Positions 33,656 to 42,832 of a stretch of 64,000 nucleotides of DNA are shown one piece after another. The stretch's first letter is position 1. Every line of letters begins with the position of its first letter. Origin of the DNA: Oerskovia sp042887685. GTDB lineage: Bacteria > Actinomycetota > Actinomycetes > Actinomycetales > Cellulomonadaceae. A model generated the notes under the pieces. The model was given only the letters and a program-made list of their open reading frames with translations, was not told the DNA's origin and made no database searches. Position numbers and translations under genes: made by a program. The stretch is taken from the NCBI RefSeq assembly GCF_042887685.1, contig NZ_JBHVOS010000021.1, positions 1 to 64,000 of the forward strand, written 5' to 3'.

Positions 33656-34862
33656 GCGCACGGGCTCGCCGGGCGGACCGGGATCTCAGGACGCGCTCGT
33701 AGACGTCGTCGTACCGGTCCACGACGGCCTCCCACGTGTAGCGCTCGACCTCGCGACGCCCCGCGGCCCCGAGCGCAGCCGCGACGTCCGGCGCGTCCAG
33801 CAGCGACCCGATCACCCCCGCGAGCGCCTCGGCGTCCCGGGGGTCGACGAGCAGGCCGTCGACGCCGTCGGTGAGGAGCGTGCGGGGCCCTCCGAGCACG
33901 GTGCCCACCACGGGGCGCCCGGCCCGCCAGGCCTCGAGCACGACGATCGACGCGGCCTCCTTGCGGCTCGGCACGACCACGACCGTGGCCGCCGCGAGCG
34001 CCTCGGCGACGGCGTCCGGCCCCAGCATCCCGGGGAAGGACACGCGGTCCTCGACGCCGAGCGTCCGGGCCCGGCGCCGCAGCTCCGAGAGCTCCGACCC
34101 GTCGCCCACGATCACGAGCCCGGCCCGGTCGGCGAGGCTCGACGACGCGAAGGCTTCGAGCAGCAGGTCGAAGCCCTTGACGTGCTCGACGCGGCCGACC
34201 GCGAGCAGCACGGGACGCCCGACGGCGTCGGGCGGGTCCGCGGGTCGGGCCGGGTCCACGCGGGGCGCCGGAGGACCTGCCGGGCCTGTGGCCTGCGCCG
34301 GGAGCTCGACCCCGTTGGGCACGACGACGGCCCCCGGGTACCCGAAGCGCTCGGCCAGGTCCTCGGTGACGATCGTGGAGCAGCCCGTCACGGCGTCCGC
34401 GCGGGCGAGCGCCGCACCGAACCAGGTGCGCATCCACCAGGACGTGCCGAGCGCGTCGTGGTCGTCGGCGAACGTCTCGCCGTGCGAGCTGACGACGAGC
34501 GGCGTGCGGGTCAGGCGCCCCAGGGCCGTGGCGTAGACGCCGTTGGGGCCGAAGCACTGCACGTGCAGGACGTCGGGGCGCAGCGAGCGGTACGCGCGGG
34601 TCCAGCGCCACGCGGCGGCGGGCCAGCGCACCGCGAAGGACAGGACGCCGCGGGCGCCGCGCGAGGGCTGGGGGGTCGGGAGGTAGCGGACCGTGACGCC
34701 GTCGAGCACGCGGGTCCCGAGGTGCTCGCCCTGGTCGACGGCCCACACCTCGACCGTCTCCCCGCGCGCGGCGAGCACGCGCGCGACGTGCTGGACGTGG
34801 GTCTCGACGCCGCCCGTGCGGGGTGCGTAGGAGCTGGTGACGAGCGCGGTGCGGGGACTCAT
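33648..34862 (-). CDS. GT4-family glycosyltransferase
   Basis: A 404-residue GT-B glycosyltransferase acting at the cytoplasmic face on lipid-linked glycans. The N-terminal Rossmann domain opens with LVTSSYAPRTGGVETHVQHVA (GGVE donor-side loop). The C-terminal domain has LLAVGRVEHVKGFDLLLEAF and the EX7E-type region VVVPSRKEAASIVVLEAW, typical of retaining GT4 enzymes. A Pro/Ala-rich linker of ~35 residues separates the domains. It is monocistronic and convergent with the PAP2 gene. Donor and acceptor are unknown. Confidence 0.88.
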   Translation of the reverse strand: MSPRTALVTSSYAPRTGGVETHVQHVARVLAARGETVEVWAVDQGEHLGTRVLDGVTVRYLPTPQPSRGARGVLSFAVRWPAAAWRWTRAYRSLRPDVLHVQCFGPNGVYATALGRLTRTPLVVSSHGETFADDHDALGTSWWMRTWFGAALARADAVTGCSTIVTEDLAERFGYPGAVVVPNGVELPAQATGPAGPPAPRVDPARPADPPDAVGRPVLLAVGRVEHVKGFDLLLEAFASSSLADRAGLVIVGDGSELSELRRRARTLGVEDRVSFPGMLGPDAVAEALAAATVVVVPSRKEAASIVVLEAWRAGRPVVGTVLGGPRTLLTDGVDGLLVDPRDAEALAGVIGSLLDAPDVAAALGAAGRREVERYTWEAVVDRYDDVYERVLRSRSARRARAPR

Positions 34863-34902
34863 TTCGCCCCCTGGAGACCGTGGTCGGGGCGCTGCGCGCC
34901 GC

Positions 34903-34908
34903 TAGAGT
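34903..34908 (+). promoter_or_regulatory. Candidate -10 box for the GT4 gene at 34947
   Basis: TAGAGT fits the actinobacterial TAnnnT -10 consensus and lies ~39 bp before the ATG at 34947 in a short divergent intergenic region. No convincing -35 element is seen at the proper distance. Confidence 0.3.
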
Positions 34909-34946
34909 GGGGCACTTCCCGTGCCGCGAGAGAACGGACTCCCCGC

Positions 34947-36050
34947 ATGCCGCAGCTGGTGATCGCGACCGTCGCGGTTGAGGTGCCCATGGGCGCGCAA
35001 GTTTATCAGGAGGAGGTCGCCACACGGGCGGCCGGAGCCCTCTCCGCATCGTCCTCGGGCGCCGTTTCACCCACCGCGGCGCAGGCACCCGAAGGGGGCG
35101 AGGACTGGACCGTGCGTCGCACCGTCGCCCGTTCCCTGCGCTCACCCCTGCCGGGCACGCTCCGGCTCCCGCTCTCCCGCCTCGGCTCCGCCTCGCCCGC
35201 GCTCCGCCGGGCCGCGGGCCGGGTCGTCTACCCGCGCGGCGCCGTCGTGCACCGGGTGGGGCTCGAGCTGCCCCCGCACCCGACGCGCGACGTCGTGACC
35301 ATCCAGGACGTGGTGTCCTGGCGGTTCGACGACGAGTCCCGGCCGGTGCGAGCGGCCGCCGAGGAGGCCCGCCGCGCGGCGGCCGTCGTCACCGTCTCCG
35401 AGTTCAGCGCCGACGAGATCGCCGAGCTGCTGGGCGTCGAGCGCCCGCACGTCGCCTACAACGGGGTCGACGAACGCTACTTCCGCACCGCGCCGCTCGA
35501 CGTCGCGGCCCTCGACGCGCTGGGCGTCACGGGCCCGTACGTGCTGCACGCGGGCGGCGCGTCGCGCCGCAAGAACCTCGAGAGCCTCGCCGCGGCGTGG
35601 CCGCTGATCCACAGCGCACGCCCGGACCTCACGCTCGTCATGAGCGGGCCGCGCAACGCGCGGCGCGACGCGCTGTTCGGTGCGCTCGCGGGCACGCGCC
35701 TCGTGGGCCGCCTGCCCGACGACGTCATGCCCGGTCTCGTCGCGGGTGCGGCCGTCGTCGTGGTCCCCTCGCACTACGAGGGCTTCGGCCTGCCCGCGCT
35801 CGAAGGGATGGCCGCGGGGGTGCCCGTGGTCGCGGCGCGCACGAGCTCGCTGCCCGAGGTCGTGGGCGACGGGGGGCTGCTCGTCGACCCGACGCCCGAC
35901 GAGATCGCCCAGGCGACCCTGTTCGCGCTCTCGGACGACCCGGAGGTCGCGGCCATGGTCGAGCGCGGCCGGGTCCGCTCGGCCGACTTCACGTGGGAGC
36001 GCAGCGCGGCGCAGCACGCGGCCGTGTGGCGGAGCGTGGCCGCGCGCTGA
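34947..36050 (+). CDS. GT4-family glycosyltransferase
   Basis: A 367-residue GT-B enzyme. The start MPQLVIATVAVEVPMGAQVY is followed by a Rossmann half ending in VTIQDVVSWRFDDESRPVRA and VVTVSEFSADEIAELLGVE. The nucleotide-sugar half has YVLHAGGASRRKNLESLAAAW and HYEGFGLPALEGMAAGVPVV, with the family's Glu pair. The layout resembles mannosyl/rhamnosyl transferases of O-antigen and exopolysaccharide loci. ATG 34947 is the first in-frame start after the TAGAGT box; no strong Shine-Dalgarno. Confidence 0.88.
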   Translation: MPQLVIATVAVEVPMGAQVYQEEVATRAAGALSASSSGAVSPTAAQAPEGGEDWTVRRTVARSLRSPLPGTLRLPLSRLGSASPALRRAAGRVVYPRGAVVHRVGLELPPHPTRDVVTIQDVVSWRFDDESRPVRAAAEEARRAAAVVTVSEFSADEIAELLGVERPHVAYNGVDERYFRTAPLDVAALDALGVTGPYVLHAGGASRRKNLESLAAAWPLIHSARPDLTLVMSGPRNARRDALFGALAGTRLVGRLPDDVMPGLVAGAAVVVVPSHYEGFGLPALEGMAAGVPVVAARTSSLPEVVGDGGLLVDPTPDEIAQATLFALSDDPEVAAMVERGRVRSADFTWERSAAQHAAVWRSVAAR

Positions 36051-36056
36051 CGCGGG

Positions 36057-39000
36057 TCAGGCCCCGGGCCCCCAGGCCTGGAGCGCGCTCACGGTCGCGA
36101 CGTACGCGCTCTCGGTGGTCAGCGGCAGGAAGGACGGGTGCAGCCCGCCCACCACGCCCGAGTAGTTCGCCGCGAGCACGGGGACGCCCCGCTCGGTCGT
36201 CATGGGCACCGAGACGCGCACCGCGGTGACCTCGACCGGGTCGATGTCGAACACGGCGACCCGGTCGGAGAACTGGTCCTTCTGCTGGACGACGTCCTGC
36301 CACGTGCCGTCGGGCAGCTGGACCGAGACCGTGTAGTCCCGCAGCCCCATGCTGCAGCACCGGATCCCGGCCGTCGCGACACCGATGCGGTCGATCGTCT
36401 GCGGCCCGTCGGTCGTCACGGTCACCGAGGGGTTCTCGTCGACGACGTCGTCTGCGAGACGACCGGAGCGCCACGGGTCGCGCACGTCGAACGTCCCGGA
36501 CGTCACGACCTGGGTGTCGGCCTCCTCGTGGGTCGAGGTAGCGGTGACGGGGCGCCCGGCCAGGAGATCCGGGCCGAAGTGCTGGGCCGCCTCGACGGCG
36601 AGTGTCTGGCCCGGCGCACCGACGAGGAAGACCGGCGCACCCGTGACCGGGAGGTCGGCGCCGTCCGGGCCGACGTCGATGCTCGTCTCGGCCCCGTACT
36701 GGTCGACCATCCGCAGCGTGCCGGGTCCGCCGTCGGCCGTGACGCGCAGCGTGGTCGAGAGGTCGTCGCCCCAGACCGCGAGCAGCTGCTCGCCCGCCGG
36801 GCCCTCGGCCGAGGCCGCGAACGTCCCCGGTGCCCCCGTGTCGACGAACGTCGGTGCCTCGTAGGGCGCGAGCAGGGCCGAGGTCGCGGCGAACGCCGCA
36901 CCGGACGGCTTGACGTAGCTGCCGTACTGGACGAGCGACCACGAGTTGCCCGACTCCCCGAAGCCGCCCTCGGAGAAGAAGTACGTCCACTCGTCGATCC
37001 CCTCGGCCCCGTACCAGAGGAGCTTGCGCGCGACGTCGGAGCCGCCCGCCCAGAAGTTCGCGACGCCGTCGGACCACCAGCCGGACTCGGTGTCCCAGAC
37101 GGGCTTGGCACCGCACGGGGCGAGGGCCTCACGCAGCGCGTCGAGCTCGTCGCCCGGCTGGGAGAAGCCCTGCTCCTCCCACGAGCGGTTGAGACCCGTG
37201 TACGGGTGGATCCCGACCACGTCCATCGAGGCGCACCCCCCGGCCTCGACGAGCGCCGCCCACCAGTCGGGCACGATGCCCAGGGTGTTCCCGCCGACGA
37301 TCCGGACGCCCGGGAACGCGGCGCGCGCCCCGGCCGCGAACGGCGCACCGATCTGCTTCTCGTACTGCGCGCCGTCGTCGAAGCCCGTGTTGTTGGGCTC
37401 GTTCCACGGCTGCCAGGCGACGATGCCCGGCGCCTTCGCCGAGACCGCCGCGACGATCTCGCGCGACCAGCCCTCCCAGGTGCCCGCGTCAACCGCGGCC
37501 CGCTCGGCCTCACCGCCGGACCCGAGCTGGAGGGTCAGCGTGACGCCGCTCGTCTCCGCGAGCGCCGCGGCGGCCTCGAGCTCGGCGAACGGGTCGGTCT
37601 CGACCCCGTCCTCGGGCTCGGGCATGCCGGCGCTCGGGAGCGAGTCCCAGACGAGCCCGTCGGCGCTCGGGGTGCCGGACGGGTCGGGCACGATCGCACC
37701 GAAGTCGAGCTGCCAGCGGAAGCTGCCCACGCCGAGCTGGTCGGCGAGCTGCACCCCGCGCAGGACGGACGCCCCGCCCCAGTCGGCGCCGTCAGCCAGA
37801 CCGGCGAGGTCGAGCGGCGCGCCGGGCGCCCCCACCGTGTACCGCAGGCACGTCCCCGAGACCGGGTCGCCGCTCTCCCGGTCGACCAGCGCGGCGTCGA
37901 CCTCGTAGACACCGGGCCGCGTGGCAGGCAGCGTCACGGGCACGTCCCCGCCGTCCGCCGGGATGTCCACGACCTGCTCGTCGCCCACGACGGGGTCGAA
38001 CACCCGCGGGTCGCCCCGCACCTGGAAGCGCAGCTCGTACCGGTCGGCCCAGCGTCCCCACGAGTCGTCGAGGCTCAGCCTGACCGCGGGCTCCTCGCCC
38101 GGCGGGAAGTAGTTGTAGACCTCGTCGGTCACGAGGCCGGCCCCCACGCCCATGACCGAGAGGAAGCCGTCGTTGATCGCGTTGTACTTCACGGGTGCTC
38201 CGAGCTGGTACGCCATGCGGTCGGCCGTGACGGCGGTGAGCGCCACGGCGCCCTCGCTCGTCGTGAGGGCGTAGTACGTGCCGTCGTCGAGCACGAGGGG
38301 CGAGCCGTCGAGGAGCGTGAAGTCCGCGTCGAGGTCGGCGCGCGCGTCGGGCCACACGCCGCGGCGGACGCCGTCGGCACCGAAGTGCTCGAACCCGAGC
38401 CCATCCTCGATCACCACGAGCCCGTCGCCGTCGGGGGCCGGTGCGACGCCGACCACGGAGTCGAGCCAGTGCTGCGAGGGCTTGGCGAACGCCCACCTGC
38501 CGTTGGCCGTGGCTCCGAGGTGCAGCTCCTCGGCCCCGTCCTGGTCGAGGACCGTCAGGTCGTCCGTGGCCCCCGCGTCCGACTTCCCCGACGACTCGAG
38601 CACGAGCCCGCCGTCCGGGAGCTGCCCCAGCACCTGGCCCGGGAAGTCGTCCCGCGTGCCGAGGATCTTCCCGTCCGTCCCCACGAGGTGCATGGTGCGC
38701 TCGGTCTCGTGCACCCCGATCACGGGCCGCCCGTCGAGGTCGTCCCACATCGCCATGCCGTACAGGTCGAGGACCCCGCCCTCGGTCTGGTCGCCCTCGG
38801 GCAGGTGCGTCGTCCAGGACCGGGTGCCGTCGGGCTCGAACCGGACCAGGTCCCGGCGCTGCATGAGCGTGTCGAGGAAGTAGATGCCGCCGTCCGCGTC
38901 GACCTCGAACTGCTCGGGGCTGAACGCCTCGTTGCCCTCGTCGAGCTGCAGCTCGAAGTCCGTCGTGCCCTTCGCCTCGCCCGTCACGACGTCGTAGCGG

Positions 39001-39395
39001 GTCACGCGGTAGGCGCTCGACCGGTCCCACTCCAGGACGTACGCGATGTCGTCCTGGACCCGCATCGAGAGCACCGTGCCGTCGTCCAGGGTCGCGACGT
39101 CGTCGACGACGTCCCGCCTCCCGCCGAGGTCCGCCGGGTCGACGCCGTCGTGCGTGATCTTGTCGACGACCGGGAACCCGCACACCGGCGCAGCGCCCGG
39201 CTCGCTCGCGCTGACGACCGTGGGCATGGGCGGACCGGACGCCCCGGGGTCGGCGGCCGCTCCGTCGCCGACCGCACGGACGACGAGCACCGCCGCCGTG
39301 GCGACCACGACCGTCCCCGCGACACCGACCACCCAGGCCCGGCGTCGTCGGTACCAGGGCGTGGGGCGCTCGCTCGGCGCTGGCGGGTCGGTCAC
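36057..39395 (-). CDS. Membrane-anchored clan-A glycoside hydrolase (GH39/GH5-like) with discoidin-like end
   Basis: A 1112-residue type II membrane protein. One N-terminal helix (VVGVAGTVVVATAAVLVVRAV) follows a basic cytoplasmic start. Then come ~450 residues with repeated beta-propeller-like strands, and a TIM barrel whose acid/base Glu666 is in WNEPNNTGF and whose nucleophile is Glu770 in WDTESGWW, the pattern of GH39/GH5-type retaining enzymes. The last ~170 residues (GRPVTATSTHEEADTQ, then RCCSMGLRDYTVSVQLPDG) resemble an F5/8-type C sugar-binding domain. GTG 39395 is the start, with GGGAG upstream. A surface enzyme that trims or remodels the exported glycan is the likely role. Confidence 0.78.
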   Translation of the reverse strand: MTDPPAPSERPTPWYRRRRAWVVGVAGTVVVATAAVLVVRAVGDGAAADPGASGPPMPTVVSASEPGAAPVCGFPVVDKITHDGVDPADLGGRRDVVDDVATLDDGTVLSMRVQDDIAYVLEWDRSSAYRVTRYDVVTGEAKGTTDFELQLDEGNEAFSPEQFEVDADGGIYFLDTLMQRRDLVRFEPDGTRSWTTHLPEGDQTEGGVLDLYGMAMWDDLDGRPVIGVHETERTMHLVGTDGKILGTRDDFPGQVLGQLPDGGLVLESSGKSDAGATDDLTVLDQDGAEELHLGATANGRWAFAKPSQHWLDSVVGVAPAPDGDGLVVIEDGLGFEHFGADGVRRGVWPDARADLDADFTLLDGSPLVLDDGTYYALTTSEGAVALTAVTADRMAYQLGAPVKYNAINDGFLSVMGVGAGLVTDEVYNYFPPGEEPAVRLSLDDSWGRWADRYELRFQVRGDPRVFDPVVGDEQVVDIPADGGDVPVTLPATRPGVYEVDAALVDRESGDPVSGTCLRYTVGAPGAPLDLAGLADGADWGGASVLRGVQLADQLGVGSFRWQLDFGAIVPDPSGTPSADGLVWDSLPSAGMPEPEDGVETDPFAELEAAAALAETSGVTLTLQLGSGGEAERAAVDAGTWEGWSREIVAAVSAKAPGIVAWQPWNEPNNTGFDDGAQYEKQIGAPFAAGARAAFPGVRIVGGNTLGIVPDWWAALVEAGGCASMDVVGIHPYTGLNRSWEEQGFSQPGDELDALREALAPCGAKPVWDTESGWWSDGVANFWAGGSDVARKLLWYGAEGIDEWTYFFSEGGFGESGNSWSLVQYGSYVKPSGAAFAATSALLAPYEAPTFVDTGAPGTFAASAEGPAGEQLLAVWGDDLSTTLRVTADGGPGTLRMVDQYGAETSIDVGPDGADLPVTGAPVFLVGAPGQTLAVEAAQHFGPDLLAGRPVTATSTHEEADTQVVTSGTFDVRDPWRSGRLADDVVDENPSVTVTTDGPQTIDRIGVATAGIRCCSMGLRDYTVSVQLPDGTWQDVVQQKDQFSDRVAVFDIDPVEVTAVRVSVPMTTERGVPVLAANYSGVVGGLHPSFLPLTTESAYVATVSALQAWGPGA

Positions 39396-39525
39396 GTCGG
39401 TGCTCCCGTCGGGCCCGGAAGGGTGGGCCAAGGGTCGATCGTACGTCCGGCACCCCCGCCGGGTGGGGCGACCGGCCGAGGATTTCACCCTCACGGCGGG
39501 GCCGTCCGGGCAGGGGGCCATCCCC

Positions 39526-39531
39526 TACGCT
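39526..39531 (+). promoter_or_regulatory. Candidate -10 box, leaderless GT gene
   Basis: TACGCT stands six bases before the ATG at 39538 and no Shine-Dalgarno is present, so the mRNA may begin at the start codon. The -35 region is not convincing. Confidence 0.4.
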
Positions 39532-39537
39532 GACCGC

Positions 39538-40662
39538 ATGGACACGGACCCGCCCGACGCCGCCCGTGCCCGGGGCTCGGTCCTGTGGCTCAGCAACGAG
39601 ACCCCCGACCGTGACGGTCAGGGCGGCCAACGACGCCAGTACTTCCAGATCCGTGCCCTGGTCCGCGCGGGATGGTCGGTCCACGTCATGACGCTCGCCG
39701 GGGACCAGGACGACACGAACCTGCGGGAGATCGCGACCGTCGAGCGCTTCGCGCCCTTCCTCCACAAGCGACTCCCCCACCCGACCCGCTACTTCCTGGC
39801 CCGCCGTCGCGCCCGCTCGGGCCGGTACGACCACGTGATCGTGGCCCACCTCGAGTCCTGGGCGCTGCTGCGCGGAGCAGGGCGCCGGCTCGGTGTCCCC
39901 GTCCTGGTCGACGTCCACAACGTCATGAGCCCCTGGCTGTCCCGGTACGGCAGGACGCGTGAGGCCGCCACGTTCCGCCGGATCGAGGACCGCGTCCTGC
40001 GCGACGCCTCGGCCGTCTCGGTCTGCTCGCCCGCCGAGCTCGACCGCCTGCCGGACGGGGGGTCGGCGCAACGGATCGTCGCCCCGCACGGGATCGACGA
40101 GTCCGAGTGGCCTCCGCCCCCCGCCGCCGCCCCGCCGCCCGTCGTCGGCATGTTCGGCAACTGGTCCTGGACCCCCAACACCGCCGGGATCGCGTGGTTC
40201 GCCAAGGACGTGTGGCCCCGCGTGCGCGACGCCGTGCCCGACGCCGAGTGGCACGTCGCGGGGAGCGGCACCCCCGCGCGGTTCACCGACATCGAGGGCT
40301 TCCGCGGGCTCGGGCGCGTCCCAGCGCTCTCCGACCTCACGGCGGTCTCGCGCGTGGTCGGCGTGCCGGTGCGCGCCGGGGTCGGCGCCCCGGTCAAGTT
40401 CGGCGAGGCGCTCGCGACCGGGTGCCCGGTCATCGCCACGACCGACGGGGCCAGCGCCCACCCGGGCTCGCCCGCCCGGGTCACCAACGACGCCGACGAG
40501 TGGGTCGAGTGGCTCGTCGAGCGGCTGGGTCCCGATGCGGCGCTCGCCGAGGACGAGGGTCGACGGACCTACCGCTGGGCGATGGACGAGCTGCCGTGGG
40601 AACGCACGACCGCGCCGATCGCCGACTGGCTGTCCGAGAATTCCACCCGCTCCAGGCCCTGA
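39538..40662 (+). CDS. GT4-type glycosyltransferase
   Basis: A 374-residue GT-B protein. The N-terminal half contains VLWLSNETPDRDGQGGQRRQY, close to the GT group with a GGQxR donor loop, then DVHNVMSPWLSRY. The C-terminal half has VVGMFGNWSWTPNTAGIAWF and GVGAPVKFGEALATGCPVIAT. The second half lacks the usual EGFGL motif and instead uses VPVRAGVGAPVKFGEAL, as in several GT4 members of capsule loci. It directly precedes the ABC exporter genes. Likely promoter and start are discussed under the -10 box at 39526. Confidence 0.85.
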   Translation: MDTDPPDAARARGSVLWLSNETPDRDGQGGQRRQYFQIRALVRAGWSVHVMTLAGDQDDTNLREIATVERFAPFLHKRLPHPTRYFLARRRARSGRYDHVIVAHLESWALLRGAGRRLGVPVLVDVHNVMSPWLSRYGRTREAATFRRIEDRVLRDASAVSVCSPAELDRLPDGGSAQRIVAPHGIDESEWPPPPAAAPPPVVGMFGNWSWTPNTAGIAWFAKDVWPRVRDAVPDAEWHVAGSGTPARFTDIEGFRGLGRVPALSDLTAVSRVVGVPVRAGVGAPVKFGEALATGCPVIATTDGASAHPGSPARVTNDADEWVEWLVERLGPDAALAEDEGRRTYRWAMDELPWERTTAPIADWLSENSTRSRP

Positions 40663-40681
40663 TACGGCGCCCGCCCGCTGA

Positions 40682-40687
40682 TAGTGT
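40682..40687 (+). promoter_or_regulatory. Candidate -10 box of the ABC exporter operon
   Basis: TAGTGT fits TAnnnT and lies ~95 bp before the GTG of the Wzt-like gene. Only 20 bp past the upstream stop, it may allow independent expression of the exporter. No clear -35. Confidence 0.3.
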
Positions 40688-40782
40688 GCCCGTGTCGCTG
40701 GAGGCCCGGTTCTCACCGGTCGAGACTCCACCGACCACCACACGATCCGCAGTCGCGCGGACACCATGCCGAAGGGGACACC

Positions 40783-41991
40783 GTGGCGGATCCCGCTGTT
40801 GCCGTGAAGGGCCTTGGCAAGTCCTACCGCATCGCGAAGAGCGGCTTCCGGCCGACGACCGCCGCCGAGGCGATGATCAACCGGGTCAAGCACCCGCTCC
40901 ACAAGCCCGAGTACGAGGACTTCGAGGCGCTCAAGGACGTCGACTTCGAGGTCCCGTGGGGCGAGGCGCTGGGCATCATCGGTCGCAACGGTGCGGGCAA
41001 GAGCACGCTCCTCAAGCTCCTGACCCGGATCACCGCGCCGTCGGCGGGCCGCATCGAGCTGGGCGGCCGCGTGGGCAGCCTGCTCGAGGTCGGCACCGGC
41101 TTCCACCCCGAGCTCACGGGACGCGAGAACGTCTACCTCAACGGCACGCTCCTGGGCATGCGCCGCAAGGAGATCCAGCGCCGGTTCGACGAGATCGTGG
41201 ACTTCTCGGGGGTCGAGAAGTTCCTCGAGACCCCGGTCAAGCGCTACTCGTCGGGCATGTACGTGCGCCTCGCGTTCGCCGTGGCCGCGCACCTCGAGAC
41301 CGAGATCCTCGCGATCGACGAGGTCCTCGCGGTCGGTGACGCCGAGTTCCAGGCCAAGTCGCTCGCCAAGATGCGTGACGTCGCGCGCGACGGTCGCACG
41401 GTGCTGTACGTGAGCCACCAGGCACAGACCGTTTCCGCGCTGTGCACCCGTGCGATCTACCTCGACCAGGGCAGGCTCACCTACGCGGGCAACGTCGAGG
41501 ACGCGCTCGCCGAGTACCGCAACAGCTTCACGAGCTTCCACGTCGCCCAGCAGGACGCGTCCAGGCGGGCCGGCACCGGCGAGCTCCGCTTCACCGAGGC
41601 GACGATCGCCGAGGAGACCATGGAGCCCACCGAGGACAAGGTCATCGAGTTCGCCGTCAACGCCAACCCGGACCTCGTCGGCAGCTACTTCGTCTCGTGC
41701 CACGTCAACGACATGAACGGCAACATCGTCGTCCAGTGCGACTCGCGCCTCGTCGGTCTGTGGCTCGACCCGACCGTCCCGCAGCGCGGCGCGCTGACCA
41801 TCAAGGACCTGTGGCTCAAGCCGGGCAAGTACACGTACGACCTGTACGTCTGCAAGACCGGCATCCTCGACGCCTGGGAGGGGGCCGGGGCCTTCGAGGT
41901 CCTGCCCAACCCGCCATACCCCGAGGTCACGTCCGACGAGGCCCTGACCCACGGCATGGTCCTGGCCGACTTCCAGTACGAGAGGTGGTGA
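40783..41991 (+). CDS. Polysaccharide ABC exporter ATP-binding protein (Wzt/TagH-like)
   Basis: ATPase of an ABC-2-type glycan exporter, 402 residues. Walker A GRNGAGKS is at 67-74, the signature YSSGM at ~155, Walker B with ILAIDEVLAVGD and Asp179. Unlike short teichoic-acid TagH ATPases it has a C-terminal beta-sandwich-like domain (from ~245: FRFTEATIAEETMEP-like region, SYFVSCHVNDMNGNIVV, KPGKYTYDLYVCKTG), as in Wzt proteins that recognise the glycan's terminal cap. GTG 40783 follows AAGGGG. It is translationally close to the permease gene two bases downstream, forming the export unit. Confidence 0.9.
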   Translation: MADPAVAVKGLGKSYRIAKSGFRPTTAAEAMINRVKHPLHKPEYEDFEALKDVDFEVPWGEALGIIGRNGAGKSTLLKLLTRITAPSAGRIELGGRVGSLLEVGTGFHPELTGRENVYLNGTLLGMRRKEIQRRFDEIVDFSGVEKFLETPVKRYSSGMYVRLAFAVAAHLETEILAIDEVLAVGDAEFQAKSLAKMRDVARDGRTVLYVSHQAQTVSALCTRAIYLDQGRLTYAGNVEDALAEYRNSFTSFHVAQQDASRRAGTGELRFTEATIAEETMEPTEDKVIEFAVNANPDLVGSYFVSCHVNDMNGNIVVQCDSRLVGLWLDPTVPQRGALTIKDLWLKPGKYTYDLYVCKTGILDAWEGAGAFEVLPNPPYPEVTSDEALTHGMVLADFQYERW

Positions 41992-41993
41992 CG

Positions 41994-42812
41994 ATGAGCA
42001 AGACCGTGATCACCCCGCCCGGGCGGTGGGACCTGCCGTCGGTCAAGGAGCTGTGGGAGGCCCGCGAGGTCCTCGTCAGCTTCGGTCGACGCGACGTCCT
42101 GCTGCGCTACCGGCAGACCGTGATCGGTGTCGCCTGGGTCGTGCTGCAGCCGCTCGCCGCGGCAGGGATCTTCGCGATCGTGTTCGGTCAGGTCGCGGAC
42201 CTGCCCAGCAACGGCGTCCCGTACTTCATCTTCGCCTTCGCGGGCCAGCTCGCGTGGAACGTGTTCAGCGGCGTCGCGAGCCGTTCGTCGTCCTCGCTCG
42301 TGGCGAACCAGTCGCTCGTGTCGAAGGTCTTCTTCCCGCGCATGCTCGTGCCGCTCTCGACGATCCTCGCGGTGCTGGTCGACTACGCCGTCGCGTTCGG
42401 GCTGTTCGTGATCCTGCTGTTCGTCTACGGGATCAACCCCGGCTGGCCCATCCTGCTCCTGCCGTTCTGGACGCTCCTGGCCGTGCTGCTCGGTGCCGCG
42501 ATCGGCGTCGCGAGCTCGGCCGTCATGGTCAAGTACCGCGACGTCGGGTACGCGCTGCCCTGGTTCATCCAGATCCTCATGTACGCGACCCCCGTCGCGT
42601 ACTCGTTGGAGGCCGTCCCGGCGAACCTGCTGTGGATCTTCAACATCAACCCGCTCACGTGGCTGCTCGAGGGCTTCCGCTGGTCGCTGCTCGGGCAGGC
42701 GCCCCCCGAGGCGTGGCAGGTCGTCGCCCTGGTCGTGGTGTCGGGGCTCGCCTTCACGGGTGGCGCGCTGATCTTCCAGAAGCTCGAGCGTGGCTTCGCC
42801 GACGTGATCTGA
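41994..42812 (+). CDS. Polysaccharide ABC exporter permease (Wzm-like, ABC-2)
   Basis: A 272-residue ABC-2 permease with six membrane helices. The N-terminal amphipathic stretch (LWEAREVLVSFGRRDVLLRYRQTVIG) is the typical gate region contacting the ATPase. VMVKYRDVGYALPWFIQILMYATPV is the conserved second half. It forms the channel for lipid-linked glycan together with the Wzt-like ATPase. It begins two bases after that gene's stop. Confidence 0.92.
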   Translation: MSKTVITPPGRWDLPSVKELWEAREVLVSFGRRDVLLRYRQTVIGVAWVVLQPLAAAGIFAIVFGQVADLPSNGVPYFIFAFAGQLAWNVFSGVASRSSSSLVANQSLVSKVFFPRMLVPLSTILAVLVDYAVAFGLFVILLFVYGINPGWPILLLPFWTLLAVLLGAAIGVASSAVMVKYRDVGYALPWFIQILMYATPVAYSLEAVPANLLWIFNINPLTWLLEGFRWSLLGQAPPEAWQVVALVVVSGLAFTGGALIFQKLERGFADVI

Positions 42813-42832
42813 CCCGGTCAGGAGGGGTCCCG

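Noticed and set aside
37792..41952. A 1386-codon minus-strand frame across the exporter genes
   Set aside because: It is antisense to the GT and Wzt genes, which have clear motifs. The composition is low-complexity and no start or domain is convincing.
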